A DNA stretch of 64,000 bases from Dokdonia sinensis (GTDB taxonomy: Bacteria; Bacteroidota; Bacteroidia; Flavobacteriales; Flavobacteriaceae): NCBI RefSeq assembly GCF_003688895.1, contig NZ_REFV01000005.1, positions 163,118 through 227,117 on the forward strand, in the 5' to 3' direction. Position numbers and translations under genes: made by a program. The notes below the pieces were generated by a model. The model was given only the letters and a program-made list of their open reading frames with translations. It was not told the origin of the DNA and did no database searches. Of this stretch, positions 1 to 8,137 are shown piece after piece; within the stretch, counting starts at the first letter, position 1, and every line of letters begins with the position of its first letter.

Positions 1-15
1 AGATATTATAAAACT

Positions 16-531
16 ATGATAGATTTAAAGGAGTACATCCGTGACATTGAGGACTTTCCTAAAGAGGGGATTACTTTTAAAGATATAACACCGTTGTTAG
101 GTAATGCGTCCGCTTTCGCGAAAGCGGCAACAGCTCTCCTTGAATTAGTACCAGATGTACAAATAGACAAGGTCGTGGGGATTGAAGCACGGGGATTCTT
201 TTTTGGAACCCTACTCGCCGAAAAACTGGGTGCAGGATTTGTCCCAGTGCGCAAGCCAAAAAAGCTTCCGCATACTACCATCGCCCAAACCTACGAACTA
301 GAATACGGAACAGATACCCTAGAAATGCACGTAGATGCAATTTCTAAAGGAGATAAAGTATTATTGCACGATGATGTTCTTGCTACGGGAGGAACGGCTG
401 CCGCGGTAATACAGCTGATTGAAAAGGCGGGTGGCGCGATCGTACAGTGTAATTTTTTGGGCGAAATCGCATTTCTCGAAGGAAGGAAGAAACTTGAAGG
501 TCAGGAAGTAAAAGCGCTGTTTCAGTTTTAA
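16..531 (+). CDS. apt: Adenine phosphoribosyltransferase
   Basis: Salvages adenine to AMP using PRPP in the cytoplasm. The 171 residues match the family's usual length. The PRPP-binding loop is visible as VLLHDDVLATGGTAAA near residues 115-130, and the N-terminus (YIRDIEDFPKEGITFKDITPLL) is typical of Apt. The ATG at 16 gives the expected start. A full copy of the window-wide palindrome (110-127) lies inside the gene and is read as SAFAKA in the helix after DITPLLG, with no disruption of the frame. The gene stands alone before a converging peroxidase gene. Confidence 0.95.
   Translation: MIDLKEYIRDIEDFPKEGITFKDITPLLGNASAFAKAATALLELVPDVQIDKVVGIEARGFFFGTLLAEKLGAGFVPVRKPKKLPHTTIAQTYELEYGTDTLEMHVDAISKGDKVLLHDDVLATGGTAAAVIQLIEKAGGAIVQCNFLGEIAFLEGRKKLEGQEVKALFQF
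110..127. repeat. Palindrome copy 1 (18 bp, inside apt)
   Basis: Perfect inverted repeat CCGCTTTCGCGAAAGCGG inside apt, read as part of SAFAKAA. It is one of 14 full copies of the core GCTTTCGCGAAAGC in the window. Confidence 0.95.
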
Positions 532-621
532 TTGCAGGGCGATAGCCATAACGTTAAATTTCCCAATCATTCCTTTTTTTTGGTTTTTACATTCCCTAGG
601 CGAGCATTAATATAGTTTATT

Positions 622-666
622 AAAAAACCAGCCATAGTTTTGGGAATGGAACACTAGGCTGGCTTT
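622..666 (-). terminator. Terminator of the peroxidase gene
   Basis: Stem CCAGCC (628-633) pairs with GGCTGG (657-662). On the minus strand it is followed by a run of T (A-run 622-627 on the plus strand), so it best serves the leftward peroxidase gene. Confidence 0.7.
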
Positions 667-688
667 AGAATTGAGTAGGGCGCTATTT

Positions 689-2089
689 CTAACTGAATGT
701 GAGAAGATCTTTCATTGTAAAATCTCCGTTATTTGTTAGGTTGGGTATCCAATTTCGGTCTACGCTCAAGAAAGAAGTCGTGTCGAGTTCTAAAAGTCCT
801 ATCAACGTTTCTCCTACAATGCGACCGCCTAGAGGACCCAAGCCTTCACCTGGTTTATTTCCTCCAGCATCTTTACGGCCTATACACTCTGCCTCGGCAA
901 GGATATAATACCAAAGTGGGGTTCCGTTAGATAGGTCTATTCCAGCAGTATTTCCCTTGACGTGTGCTGTTACCTTGTCAATTATTGTTTGGTCTATTCC
1001 GGCAGCCTGGGAGGCTTTCTCACCAGAAGGTAGTAGGAAACTTTGCCCACGGAGCAGATTGCGCGTTGCGAGAGAGTTTTCACTTCCGGCCGGTATAAAA
1101 GGCAACGCAAGCAAGTCCGTAGGCATTTTTGTATCTAATTTATCTGTAGTCTGGAATGGTGTAGCGTCTATGTTAAAAAGTACTTCCCACTCAATGATTT
1201 GCTTGTCGTCAGAGATAGGCTGAAAACCAAACCCAAGTGTTCCCCCGAAGAGTTCAAAATCGTGTGTCTGTGCTTTTCTAACTTTGAGCTTTTGAGGAGC
1301 TAGCGAATGTCCAAAACGATATGCAGCAGCACTAAATTCAATTGGAATCTGTCCCTTATGTGGGGTAAACAGTTGGCGACCTTCGCTCATTATTTCTTGC
1401 ACAAGTGGTGCTCCTATCATTGTAGGAAGAAACTCATTGAGTATCATCCAGTGGTAGTGCCAGCGGACTTCCTCATTTGCCTTCTCATAGAGTGCTCCAT
1501 GATTAAGGCTAGGGTCTGCTGCTTGTAAATGCGCTACAACGTGGTTATGGAAGTTTATAAAAGCCAATTGCAGTTGAGCAATCACGCGATTCTCATCGTT
1601 GCGAGGGTCACCTATAATTGCTGTACCGGTGCTTGTGCGAGCAACATCGTTATCGCGATGATTTTGTGACTGTGAGGCTAGGGCTGTGCCATCCTTGCCA
1701 GTAAGTAGTGATACTCCATCCTTAAATAGGAAATTGGAAGCTTCTGGACCGAGACCGTAAACACAATCTAAATCTAGCGCAGGAGTTCTAAAATTAAAGA
1801 TTGCATTGGGATCGTTTACTTTATCTAGTCTTGATGTAGTATCTAGCGTGATGTCGTGATCAATAAATTGTCCCAAAAATACCATTCCCATAGGAATTGT
1901 TTGAGAGTCGTTACGAGCTTTACCACCATCCATAGGACCGCCTTGAGCACCTAGTTTTTTGAGTTCGCTAGGTTTTGTGTACAAAGCCGGAAGTCCTGAG
2001 AATAGTCGCCCAAAGCGTCCTTCGTTGTGATTGTCTTTTTCGCACATAGCCATAATGCCATGCTGTGGTTTCATACCGTGATGTGCCAT
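689..2089 (-). CDS. Animal-type haem peroxidase family protein
   Basis: A 466-residue member of the animal haem peroxidase superfamily (peroxidasin/myeloperoxidase fold), which oxidises substrates with H2O2. FLGQFIDHDI (residues 71-80) carries the distal His78, and AAYRFGHSLAP carries the proximal His261. No signal peptide is visible, so it is cytoplasmic or exported by another route. It is a single-gene unit: a TATATTTG -7 box lies about 80 nt upstream of the start (2173-2180 on the plus strand) and a terminator follows. The physiological substrate cannot be told from sequence. Confidence 0.88.
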   Translation of the reverse strand: MAHHGMKPQHGIMAMCEKDNHNEGRFGRLFSGLPALYTKPSELKKLGAQGGPMDGGKARNDSQTIPMGMVFLGQFIDHDITLDTTSRLDKVNDPNAIFNFRTPALDLDCVYGLGPEASNFLFKDGVSLLTGKDGTALASQSQNHRDNDVARTSTGTAIIGDPRNDENRVIAQLQLAFINFHNHVVAHLQAADPSLNHGALYEKANEEVRWHYHWMILNEFLPTMIGAPLVQEIMSEGRQLFTPHKGQIPIEFSAAAYRFGHSLAPQKLKVRKAQTHDFELFGGTLGFGFQPISDDKQIIEWEVLFNIDATPFQTTDKLDTKMPTDLLALPFIPAGSENSLATRNLLRGQSFLLPSGEKASQAAGIDQTIIDKVTAHVKGNTAGIDLSNGTPLWYYILAEAECIGRKDAGGNKPGEGLGPLGGRIVGETLIGLLELDTTSFLSVDRNWIPNLTNNGDFTMKDLLTFS

Positions 2090-2172
2090 TGTATTGAGTT
2101 TTTAAGTGTGTTACAAAACAATGAGGGAAGGAGGGATAGTGAGAGATAACCGTAGTTGTTATTTCTTGACGA

Positions 2173-2180
2173 CAAATATA
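2173..2180 (-). promoter_or_regulatory. -7 box of the peroxidase gene
   Basis: The minus strand reads TATATTTG, an exact match to the Bacteroidota TAnnTTTG box. No clear TTG -33 element sits at the right distance. It implies a leader of about 75-80 nt. Confidence 0.5.
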
Positions 2181-2265
2181 GTGTAGTGCAACTTGTTGTA
2201 AATCAGTTAAATGCCCCTTTTTTGAGGAGTCTTTAAAACGATAACCATTAAATGGAAAGAGGTGG

Positions 2266-2415
2266 TTAGAGCGCCCTTTTGGTCACCCAAGCGCGAAAAC
2301 CAATAATGGCAAGTTGCCATTTTTTTGCTTTGGCGAGGTCTAGTTCCTTTTTTGAGTAAGATGGTAGGACGGCTTTGTTAATTTTGGCCAGCGTCTTAAA
2401 GAACTGTTTTTTCAT
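2266..2415 (-). CDS. Small conserved basic protein (49 aa)
   Basis: A complete 49-codon frame runs from ATG at 2415 to TAA at 2266. It encodes a Lys-rich protein starting MKKQFFKTLAKINKAVLPSY and containing KAKKWQLAIIGFRAWVTKRAL. From memory, near-identical short proteins are widespread in Flavobacteriia and sometimes labelled SsrA-binding protein, but it bears no resemblance to SmpB (about 150 aa), so that name looks wrong. The sequence suggests a basic N-terminal half followed by an amphipathic or membrane-touching segment. Function unknown. Confidence 0.72.
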   Translation of the reverse strand: MKKQFFKTLAKINKAVLPSYSKKELDLAKAKKWQLAIIGFRAWVTKRAL

Positions 2416-2432
2416 ACCCGAAAAATACAAAA

Positions 2433-2470
2433 AAAACCTCCCAATGTTCGATCAAGAGCAGGGAGGTTTT
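2433..2470 (-). terminator. Rho-independent terminator upstream of the 49-aa gene
   Basis: AAAACCTCCC (2433-2442) pairs with GGGAGGTTTT (2461-2470), with an 18-nt loop. The minus strand continues into a long T-run. It lies between the 49-aa gene start and the spacer to its right, so it either ends a small leftward RNA or attenuates the 49-aa gene. Confidence 0.7.
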
Positions 2471-2502
2471 ATGGTGAGCGGAAAACGCAAGTGCTCACCA
2501 TA
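2471..2502. other. 9-bp inverted repeat next to the terminator
   Basis: ATGGTGAGC and GCTCACCAT form a perfect 9-bp stem around a 13-nt loop, directly beside the terminator at 2433-2470. The two hairpins together look like the 3' part of a structured leftward transcript. No known RNA family was recognised. Confidence 0.5.
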
Positions 2503-2617
2503 TAATTGGGCTAATCACTTATGTTTTGCTCATTTTAGGATGTAAACATCCGTACGACAATGGGTCGCAAAGCAATATTGACATAAAATTTGTGGAATTT
2601 GTGTGCGGTTTTAAAAT

Positions 2618-2627
2618 TTTCGCGAAA
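2618..2627. repeat. Minimal palindrome core
   Basis: TTTCGCGAAA, the inner 10 bp of the window-wide palindrome, without the outer GC arms. It lies just left of another dyad at 2632-2645. Confidence 0.5.
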
Positions 2628-2631
2628 CCTG

Positions 2632-2645
2632 GACTGAGCGCAGTC
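2632..2645. repeat. GACTG-AGCG-CAGTC dyad
   Basis: A 5-bp inverted repeat around AGCG, within a longer GGACTGAGCGCAGTCGAAGT stretch. From memory this motif recurs between genes in many Flavobacteriia. Only one copy was seen in this window. Confidence 0.5.
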
Positions 2646-2803
2646 GAAGTTGCGTAATTCAAAACCTAATTAGGGGAAACGGCTACCAGATAGGCCTTTG
2701 TCTGGTTCAGTAAGGGTCAAGTTTATCCGAAGATAAGTTCAAGTGCAGTAATGATTAATTGTACCATGTGATTGATGTTTTAGTGGTTAGTAAAAAAGTT
2801 TGA

Positions 2804-2923
2804 TTAGTGACTCAGATGTTGTACGTATGTTGCAATCGTATAACTGATGCTCAGACTTACCATAAAGATGGTGTACAATCCTAATACTTTGTTTGTTCTG
2901 GTAGTTGTGTTTTGCGTTTTCAT
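2804..2923 (-). CDS. Possible 39-aa single-span membrane peptide
   Basis: A short frame from ATG 2923 to TAA 2804 encodes a polar N-terminus (MKTQNTTTRTNK) followed by about 22 hydrophobic residues (VLGLYTIFMVSLSISYTIAT) and a short polar tail. That is the layout of a small single-pass membrane protein. There is no recognised family and no clear promoter. It sits in a spacer of about 900 bp that otherwise has only hairpins. It could be a chance frame. Confidence 0.38.
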   Translation of the reverse strand: MKTQNTTTRTNKVLGLYTIFMVSLSISYTIATYVQHLSH

Positions 2924-3069
2924 AATAGTAAAGTTTTATAGTTGTTTGTTATTGATGAAACAAAGAAGTACCCTTTTGCCAGAATGACCAAAGAAATTAT
3001 AAGCTTTTAATACAATTAACTATAAAATTGTAAGTATAAAGATGAATTGTATTTCAATATTGTTAGTTA

Positions 3070-3082
3070 CGCTTTCGCGAAA
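3070..3082. repeat. Degraded palindrome copy
   Basis: CGCTTTCGCGAAA followed by A instead of GCG: the left arm and centre of the repeat are kept and the right arm is lost. Intergenic. Confidence 0.7.
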
Positions 3083-3229
3083 ATATCAACTCATAACCCA
3101 CAATCCAGTATTGTGGAAAATCTGTAAGAACTCAAGGGCCGTTTTGACCCCTCTGCAAAAATCCTAGGGGAAAACTGTCTTAAAAGTGGCTGATTTCCGT
3201 GTTTTCATCATTGAGACCTTCAAATGTTA

Positions 3230-3268
3230 GTAAAAAAAGAAGCCCCATTTGCAATGGCAAATAGGGCT
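3230..3268 (-). terminator. Terminator of the BlaI-BlaR1-TlpA operon
   Basis: AGCCCCATTTGC pairs with GCAAATAGGGCT (one mismatch, 4-nt loop, 3241-3268). The minus strand then runs into a T-rich stretch (A-run 3233-3239 on the plus strand). It lies 25 nt after the stop of the last operon gene. Confidence 0.85.
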
Positions 3269-3293
3269 GATTTATCTTTTGATATGGTAGTAG

Positions 3294-4502
3294 CTAATCC
3301 GAAAGCACAAGAAAATCTATATTCCTTTTGGCTTTTATAACTTCGAGACCATACTTTTTAAGTTCGTCCATACCTTTTTTAGTGTTCTCTATATACCATT
3401 TTACAGTAATGTCGTATACATCATTATATCCAGTATTATCCATAACTGGCAATCCTAACACTTCTTCATAATAATTTACAAGTGTTGTTATAGGTTCACC
3501 TTGTAGTGTGACACCCTCGCCATATCTGGTAATACCGTTGGGATCGGGTTTTTGTGTAGATATGGGCAATGTTATGGAAGTGTTTGGGATTTTCTGGAGC
3601 AGGTATACATCCGTGAGTTGCGTTTCGACTTTGGCGGTTATGTTTGAAAGGTTGGCTAATTCTTTTTGCATCAGCTCGAGTCTACTTTCGCGCAAGCGGT
3701 TTGGAAAAATCATTTCATAACAGTATAACTGTTCTTTATTGTCATAGCTATATATGTCTGGGTCTTTAAAGTTTTCTTTTACCCTTGTCCAGCGATATCC
3801 ATAAGCCATTTTAAATAATGAAGGCATCGTAAGATTGTAGGCAAATAGTCTATTACCGTTCCTACCATCATTACTCATCCCGGGAGCGCTTGGGTTGTAG
3901 GGGAGGAGCGTGCTTTGAAAAATAGGTTGTGAAGTATTTGTAACTAGAGAAATGCTAGGATCAAAATCTACATCTTCTTTTTTTACCTCAAATTCCATTT
4001 CCTGGCCAGATAGCAGACGTTCTATATTCTCTTGAGTAATTGCATCACCACTTGTAATGGCACGAACAATTTTATCTTTATCTAGAATGACATAATGGGG
4101 AATCACTCGGTGCTTAAAATAGCTGTTGATACTTCCATCAATATCTATCGCGATGGTAAAGGATTGTGGTCGATTCTCAAGGAAAGTGGCGATGCGTTCT
4201 TTAGACTCATCTGTAACGGCAATGATTTTAAGTTGATTACCGTAGGTTTCTTGTAGTTTACTCATCTTAGGGAAGCTACTCAGGCAAGGACCGCACCACG
4301 TCGCCCAGAAGTCTAGAATGACAACATCGGCCTCGATATCATACAAGGACAGTTTTTCCTTCTCGTCATTGAGTAGTTGATTAAACTTGAGGTTAGGTAC
4401 TTGAGCACCTATGGTTGCTTCCTCAGTATTAAGCATAGCAGTTTCTTGCTTGCAACTCCATAGAATGAGGATTGCAAGACAACTTAAGATTGTCTTTTCC
4501 AT
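3294..4502 (-). CDS. TlpA-like thioredoxin lipoprotein fused to a DUF3738-like domain
   Basis: A 402-residue lipoprotein: the signal peptide ends at LWSC with Cys17. Residues 30-165 are a TlpA/thioredoxin domain with active site WCGPC (DFWATWCGPCLSSFPKM). The C-terminal half matches the DUF3738/TIGR03435 pattern, including the end motif PVMDNTGYNDVYDITVKWY and a final LKKYGLEVIKAKRNIDFLVL. It is last in the operon with the BlaI repressor and the M56 protease, 58 nt after the protease gene. DUF3738 proteins are known to sit beside BlaR1-type genes in Acidobacteria, which supports the call. It probably acts at the periplasmic face of a membrane in redox control; its client is unknown. Confidence 0.82.
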   Translation of the reverse strand: MEKTILSCLAILILWSCKQETAMLNTEEATIGAQVPNLKFNQLLNDEKEKLSLYDIEADVVILDFWATWCGPCLSSFPKMSKLQETYGNQLKIIAVTDESKERIATFLENRPQSFTIAIDIDGSINSYFKHRVIPHYVILDKDKIVRAITSGDAITQENIERLLSGQEMEFEVKKEDVDFDPSISLVTNTSQPIFQSTLLPYNPSAPGMSNDGRNGNRLFAYNLTMPSLFKMAYGYRWTRVKENFKDPDIYSYDNKEQLYCYEMIFPNRLRESRLELMQKELANLSNITAKVETQLTDVYLLQKIPNTSITLPISTQKPDPNGITRYGEGVTLQGEPITTLVNYYEEVLGLPVMDNTGYNDVYDITVKWYIENTKKGMDELKKYGLEVIKAKRNIDFLVLSD

Positions 4503-4560
4503 AAATTAAAGTTTAAACCGCTACGGGAAGTAGCGGTGGTAAAGGTGGTTTGTAAAGGTT

Positions 4561-7356
4561 TTATTGATCTCCCGTATAGCCTAACCAGACTGTTGTGATG
4601 GGATCCTTCTTATTTCCAAAAGTTGACGAGGTTCTATTGCCAGATCGACCTATCAGTAACAGAGTGATTTGAGTGATTTCTCCATTTGGGTTCCGTTCAA
4701 TAGTCGTTTTTTGAACGGTAATGCCTTCTTTTTGAAAAGTTGCTTTTATATTATCGATATCTTGATCTGTGGCGTCTTTGTCAATTTTGGCTTGTGTAAC
4801 TCCGCCAAAGTTTGCATTACTTTTTATTCCCGTGTCGCCTTGAACTAAAAATAATTTTTGACCACTCACATCTACCGCAAATTTGTTATTACTGGGTTTT
4901 AGTTTCTTTATTGTAGCATATTTAGGGTTGCTCTTTGTGGTAATTTCAATCGCACCATACTTTGCAGTTTCTCCATAGGCTACAAGTGCTTTTTCTCCTT
5001 TTAGGATATTCATATGCCCTATATGATCAGGATCAAGCGTATTCATAGCATCATATGATATGACTTCGCCGTCTAGGATAACTAGTGGTTTTGTAGAATT
5101 GTCTAATTTTCCAAATTCCGACAACTTTAGTTTAGGTTTTTCTTGAGAGAATAATCTTTTACTTCCTATTTTATCATTACTGTCCTTATCAGTTTGTGCG
5201 CGACCATAAACTCTCCGTTCTGCTCGTTTTTCTTTCATTTCGTTCATTCTGGCTTCCATCTGAGCTTTGCGTTCTTCTATTTGAGTTTGCATTTGTTCCC
5301 TGCGCTCCTGTGACTGGACTTCCATCTGCGTGCGTCGCTCTTCCATTCTAGCTTTCATTTCCACCATACGTTCTTCCATTTCGGCGCGGGAACTAGCGTT
5401 ACCCATTCCTGTGCGACCATCTGCATCACGGTAAATGAAGATATCGCTTATAGGAGAATCACTACTCGTGCTGTAATTCTTACTGTTACCATTTGCATCT
5501 TTAAAAGTGAGTTGAATACTCGTGATTTCATTTTGCGCGTTAAAATCCACATTTTTAAAATCTAATGTTGCGTTGTGCTTTTCTTTGAGCATTTGTTTTA
5601 ATGCTTTGAGCTCTTCGATTGTTGTTTTTTTTGTGATTTTAAAGCGGTAGGTGTCTTGTGGCATATTCACATCAAATTCAATTGCTGTGGGTGTGGTAGT
5701 ATCATTTGCTGGGAATTTTACTGCTTTATCTAGAAAGACAAGTTTTTCGGCATCTATTTTAAATGACTGACCTATCTTACCTTTTTCAATAACCACGATT
5801 TCTTGAGCTGGTGTAATTTTTATTTCATATCCATCCCAATCAGTAGGTAAGTCACTATTCCTGTCAAAACGAGTAAAAAATCTAGATTGTCCTGTGAATT
5901 TTGTTTGAAACGCAAATCGTTGTAGTTTACCGTCAGTTGCAAATTTGCGGTTGCTAAATCTAAATGTAGATTCCGGATATTTTTGAGCTACTATTTTCTC
6001 TATACGGTCTAATTCTGAAGCGGTGCTTGTGGAGTTTATACCAAAAATGTTCTGAATGCTAGTGGAGGTTTTGCCTCTATTCACTGTACCATCTTTGTCA
6101 ATACTAAAAGTATCAACTGTTGCAATTTGTGTGGTGACCGTAGCCTTAAGGGTTTCCTTATCAAAAGTGAGTGTAGCGTCTTCAATTCCTTTTCCCACAA
6201 CTTTTTCTTTAAGGGTGTGCCTTGTTTGTTCACCACTTCCCGCAGGATGCGTGATCACATACATAGAAGCAATTGTTCCATTCTCGTTTCTTACAACCTC
6301 TCCATAAGTAAAGACGATTCCTTTGGTAAAAAGGTCTACGGTGACGTTGTTGAAATCATCAAGAACAAAGTCTTTCTTGATGGTTACATTTAAGGTGTTT
6401 AGAGGGGTTTCCGCTACTTCGGCTCCGCTCAGCACAGGTTTCGCGAAAGCGTAATTATCCCCATCCACTTCTTCAAATTGTACTACTTCTTTCGTGTGAA
6501 AGGAATACATAAATAGTGCGAGTGCGGGAAGGATGAGTCCCAGTTTCAAAAGGTTGCGTCGTTGTGACGCGGGTTTGTTGAGCATAACGATTCGTTTTTT
6601 GATGAATGAATGATAAAAATTAGTAGTAAGTGCTGGTCTGTATGAGGTTGATGAGACCTTGACCAGTGTGCGTTGATATTTTTTGTGTGACTGCGCTTGC
6701 TGGGCGGCAGTACTATCGGCTATATATTCTAGATTTTGCTCGATGCTGTTTTTGTAAAGCCAGGCGATGGGATTGCACCATTGCAATGCAAGTGCAACTT
6801 GAGTGAGCAATACATCTATGGAATGCAGTTGGCTAGCGTGTACTTGCTCGTGTGCAAGAATCATTTCTTGATCTTCTTGAGAATGTAACTGCGGGTTGTA
6901 AACGATATACTTAAAGAAAGAAAAAGGGGTAATATCCTGATCAACGGCGATATAGGTAAACCTATTTCTTGCAACAACAGTTCCTGATTTAATGAGGCGT
7001 TGCAGTGAGAAGAGTTGTATAAAAAAGCGTGTAATCATAACGGAAACACCTATACAGTAAATAACAAAAAGTACTTGGAACCAATCGATGGTAAATTGTG
7101 CCTCAGCAGGAGTCATTGTCTCCCATTGTGCGCTGTCAAAGTTGTTTATAAATGGAAGTTCTTCTACCACGGGAGCGGGGACATAAGTGATGGTTTCAAA
7201 TTCCAAGAAGGGTAGGAGAATAGCAGCAAGAATTCCTCCTATGAGATAATGCCTATTTGCAGTAAAAAATGTGTCCCGTCGCAATACAATCATGTAGATG
7301 ACATAAAAAATACCTAAGATCGCAATGCTTTTTATGATGTAGGTTAGTGTTTCCAT
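4561..7356 (-). CDS. BlaR1/MecR1-type M56 metalloprotease sensor with TonB-plug-like tail
   Basis: 931 residues. Transmembrane segments lie near 6-26, 38-52 and 94-117, and a fourth follows the protease domain (about 268-287). The zinc site is HEQVH at 169-173, with Glu210 in NLEYIAD as the likely third ligand. A large exported region follows, with a Met/Glu/Arg-rich coiled coil at about 655-715. At about 752-808 is a segment like a TonB receptor plug (VILDGEVIS ... ILKGEKALVAYG ... GAIEITTK). There is no penicillin-binding sensor domain. It presumably cleaves or inactivates the neighbouring BlaI repressor on an envelope signal. A degraded palindrome lies inside (read YAFAKP). Confidence 0.9.
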   Translation of the reverse strand: METLTYIIKSIAILGIFYVIYMIVLRRDTFFTANRHYLIGGILAAILLPFLEFETITYVPAPVVEELPFINNFDSAQWETMTPAEAQFTIDWFQVLFVIYCIGVSVMITRFFIQLFSLQRLIKSGTVVARNRFTYIAVDQDITPFSFFKYIVYNPQLHSQEDQEMILAHEQVHASQLHSIDVLLTQVALALQWCNPIAWLYKNSIEQNLEYIADSTAAQQAQSHKKYQRTLVKVSSTSYRPALTTNFYHSFIKKRIVMLNKPASQRRNLLKLGLILPALALFMYSFHTKEVVQFEEVDGDNYAFAKPVLSGAEVAETPLNTLNVTIKKDFVLDDFNNVTVDLFTKGIVFTYGEVVRNENGTIASMYVITHPAGSGEQTRHTLKEKVVGKGIEDATLTFDKETLKATVTTQIATVDTFSIDKDGTVNRGKTSTSIQNIFGINSTSTASELDRIEKIVAQKYPESTFRFSNRKFATDGKLQRFAFQTKFTGQSRFFTRFDRNSDLPTDWDGYEIKITPAQEIVVIEKGKIGQSFKIDAEKLVFLDKAVKFPANDTTTPTAIEFDVNMPQDTYRFKITKKTTIEELKALKQMLKEKHNATLDFKNVDFNAQNEITSIQLTFKDANGNSKNYSTSSDSPISDIFIYRDADGRTGMGNASSRAEMEERMVEMKARMEERRTQMEVQSQERREQMQTQIEERKAQMEARMNEMKEKRAERRVYGRAQTDKDSNDKIGSKRLFSQEKPKLKLSEFGKLDNSTKPLVILDGEVISYDAMNTLDPDHIGHMNILKGEKALVAYGETAKYGAIEITTKSNPKYATIKKLKPSNNKFAVDVSGQKLFLVQGDTGIKSNANFGGVTQAKIDKDATDQDIDNIKATFQKEGITVQKTTIERNPNGEITQITLLLIGRSGNRTSSTFGNKKDPITTVWLGYTGDQ
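6439..6451. repeat. Degraded palindrome copy inside the M56 gene
   Basis: TTTCGCGAAAGCG keeps the centre and right arm; the left arm has changed to GG. On the coding (minus) strand it is read as YAFAKP. Confidence 0.75.
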
Positions 7357-7391
7357 AACAACAATTAATTTATCGTCTGTTCTAAGGTAAT

Positions 7392-7745
7392 TTATTTTTT
7401 TTCAATGATTTCCAAAATCTCTCTCAACTCAGCGGCCGATATTTTTTCCTCCTTTGCAAAGAAAGAGACCATATTCTTATAAGAGCTGTTAAAGTATTTT
7501 TGAGAGGCTGTATGCATAAACGACTTTCTGTAGTCCTGAAGTTTTACAACTGGGAAATACTGATGCGTTTTACCAAAGGCTTGGTGTGCCACATAACCTT
7601 TATCCTCAAGGTTGCGGATAATCGTGGAAACGGTGTTATAATGATTTCCATCTGGTAATGCCGCGACGACCTCTTTTACAAATGCACGTTCTAAATTCCA
7701 AAGGGCATGCATTACTTCTTCTTCTTTATTTGTGAGCTTTTCCAT
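7392..7745 (-). CDS. BlaI/MecI family repressor
   Basis: 117 residues from ATG 7745 (a longer frame to 7769 has no support). Winged-helix BlaI family: KLTNKEEEVMHALWNLERAFVKEVVAAL, then HYNTVSTIIRNLEDKGYVAHQ as the recognition helix and wing. The C-terminal helices serve dimerisation. It is first in the operon, 35 nt before the M56 sensor-protease. A dyad operator overlaps its own promoter (7856-7887), so autorepression with release by the protease is the expected circuit. Confidence 0.92.
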   Translation of the reverse strand: MEKLTNKEEEVMHALWNLERAFVKEVVAALPDGNHYNTVSTIIRNLEDKGYVAHQAFGKTHQYFPVVKLQDYRKSFMHTASQKYFNSSYKNMVSFFAKEEKISAAELREILEIIEKK

Positions 7746-7834
7746 AAGTATAAATCGCTGTAAGCGCAATTTTTAGTGATATCTCTGGAGGTAGATAACT
7801 CCTTTGTGGTTAAATCATATTCTGATTGATAATT

Positions 7835-7865
7835 CAAACATACAACGATATTTTTAGTTAAACAA
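7835..7865 (-). promoter_or_regulatory. Promoter of the BlaI operon
   Basis: On the minus strand a TTG (7865-7863) is followed by a 20-nt spacer and TATGTTTG (7842-7835). This matches the Bacteroidota TTG-N19/21-TAnnTTTG consensus in both sequence and spacing. The leader would be about 80 nt. Confidence 0.78.
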
Positions 7866-7887
7866 CTATTTTTGTAGTTATTCAACT
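7856..7887. promoter_or_regulatory. Candidate BlaI operator (double dyad)
   Basis: Two tandem AGTT-N4-AACT dyads (7856-7867 and 7876-7887) have centres exactly 20 bp apart. They enclose a third dyad AACTA-N6-TAGTT (7864-7879) resembling the TACTA/TAGTA-type sites of BlaI and MecI. The -33 TTG of the promoter falls inside the array. The sequence shows the dyads; binding by BlaI is inferred. Confidence 0.65.
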
Positions 7888-8137
7888 AAAAAAGTAGTAT
7901 TCAGACGTGTTTGTGCTACTTTCAATTAGTTTTTAAGGGTACAATAAAGGTTAATAGAGAGCATTTCTATGAAATGAAAATTTTCAGAATAGCTTTATGA
8001 ATCGCATCTAACATCGTTCTGTAGGTTTTCTCTGGTTAATAATAGGTTCAATGAGGTTCAAAACACCATCCTAAATCGTTTAAAGGTTGCCGATCCATTT
8101 TAAATGGTTTAGTTTTCTACTTCCAAATCAAAATCCT

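Noticed and set aside
699..1528. Several plus-strand frames of 65-88 codons
   Set aside because: They lie opposite the peroxidase gene, have no start signals or family features, and overlap fully with a well-supported gene.
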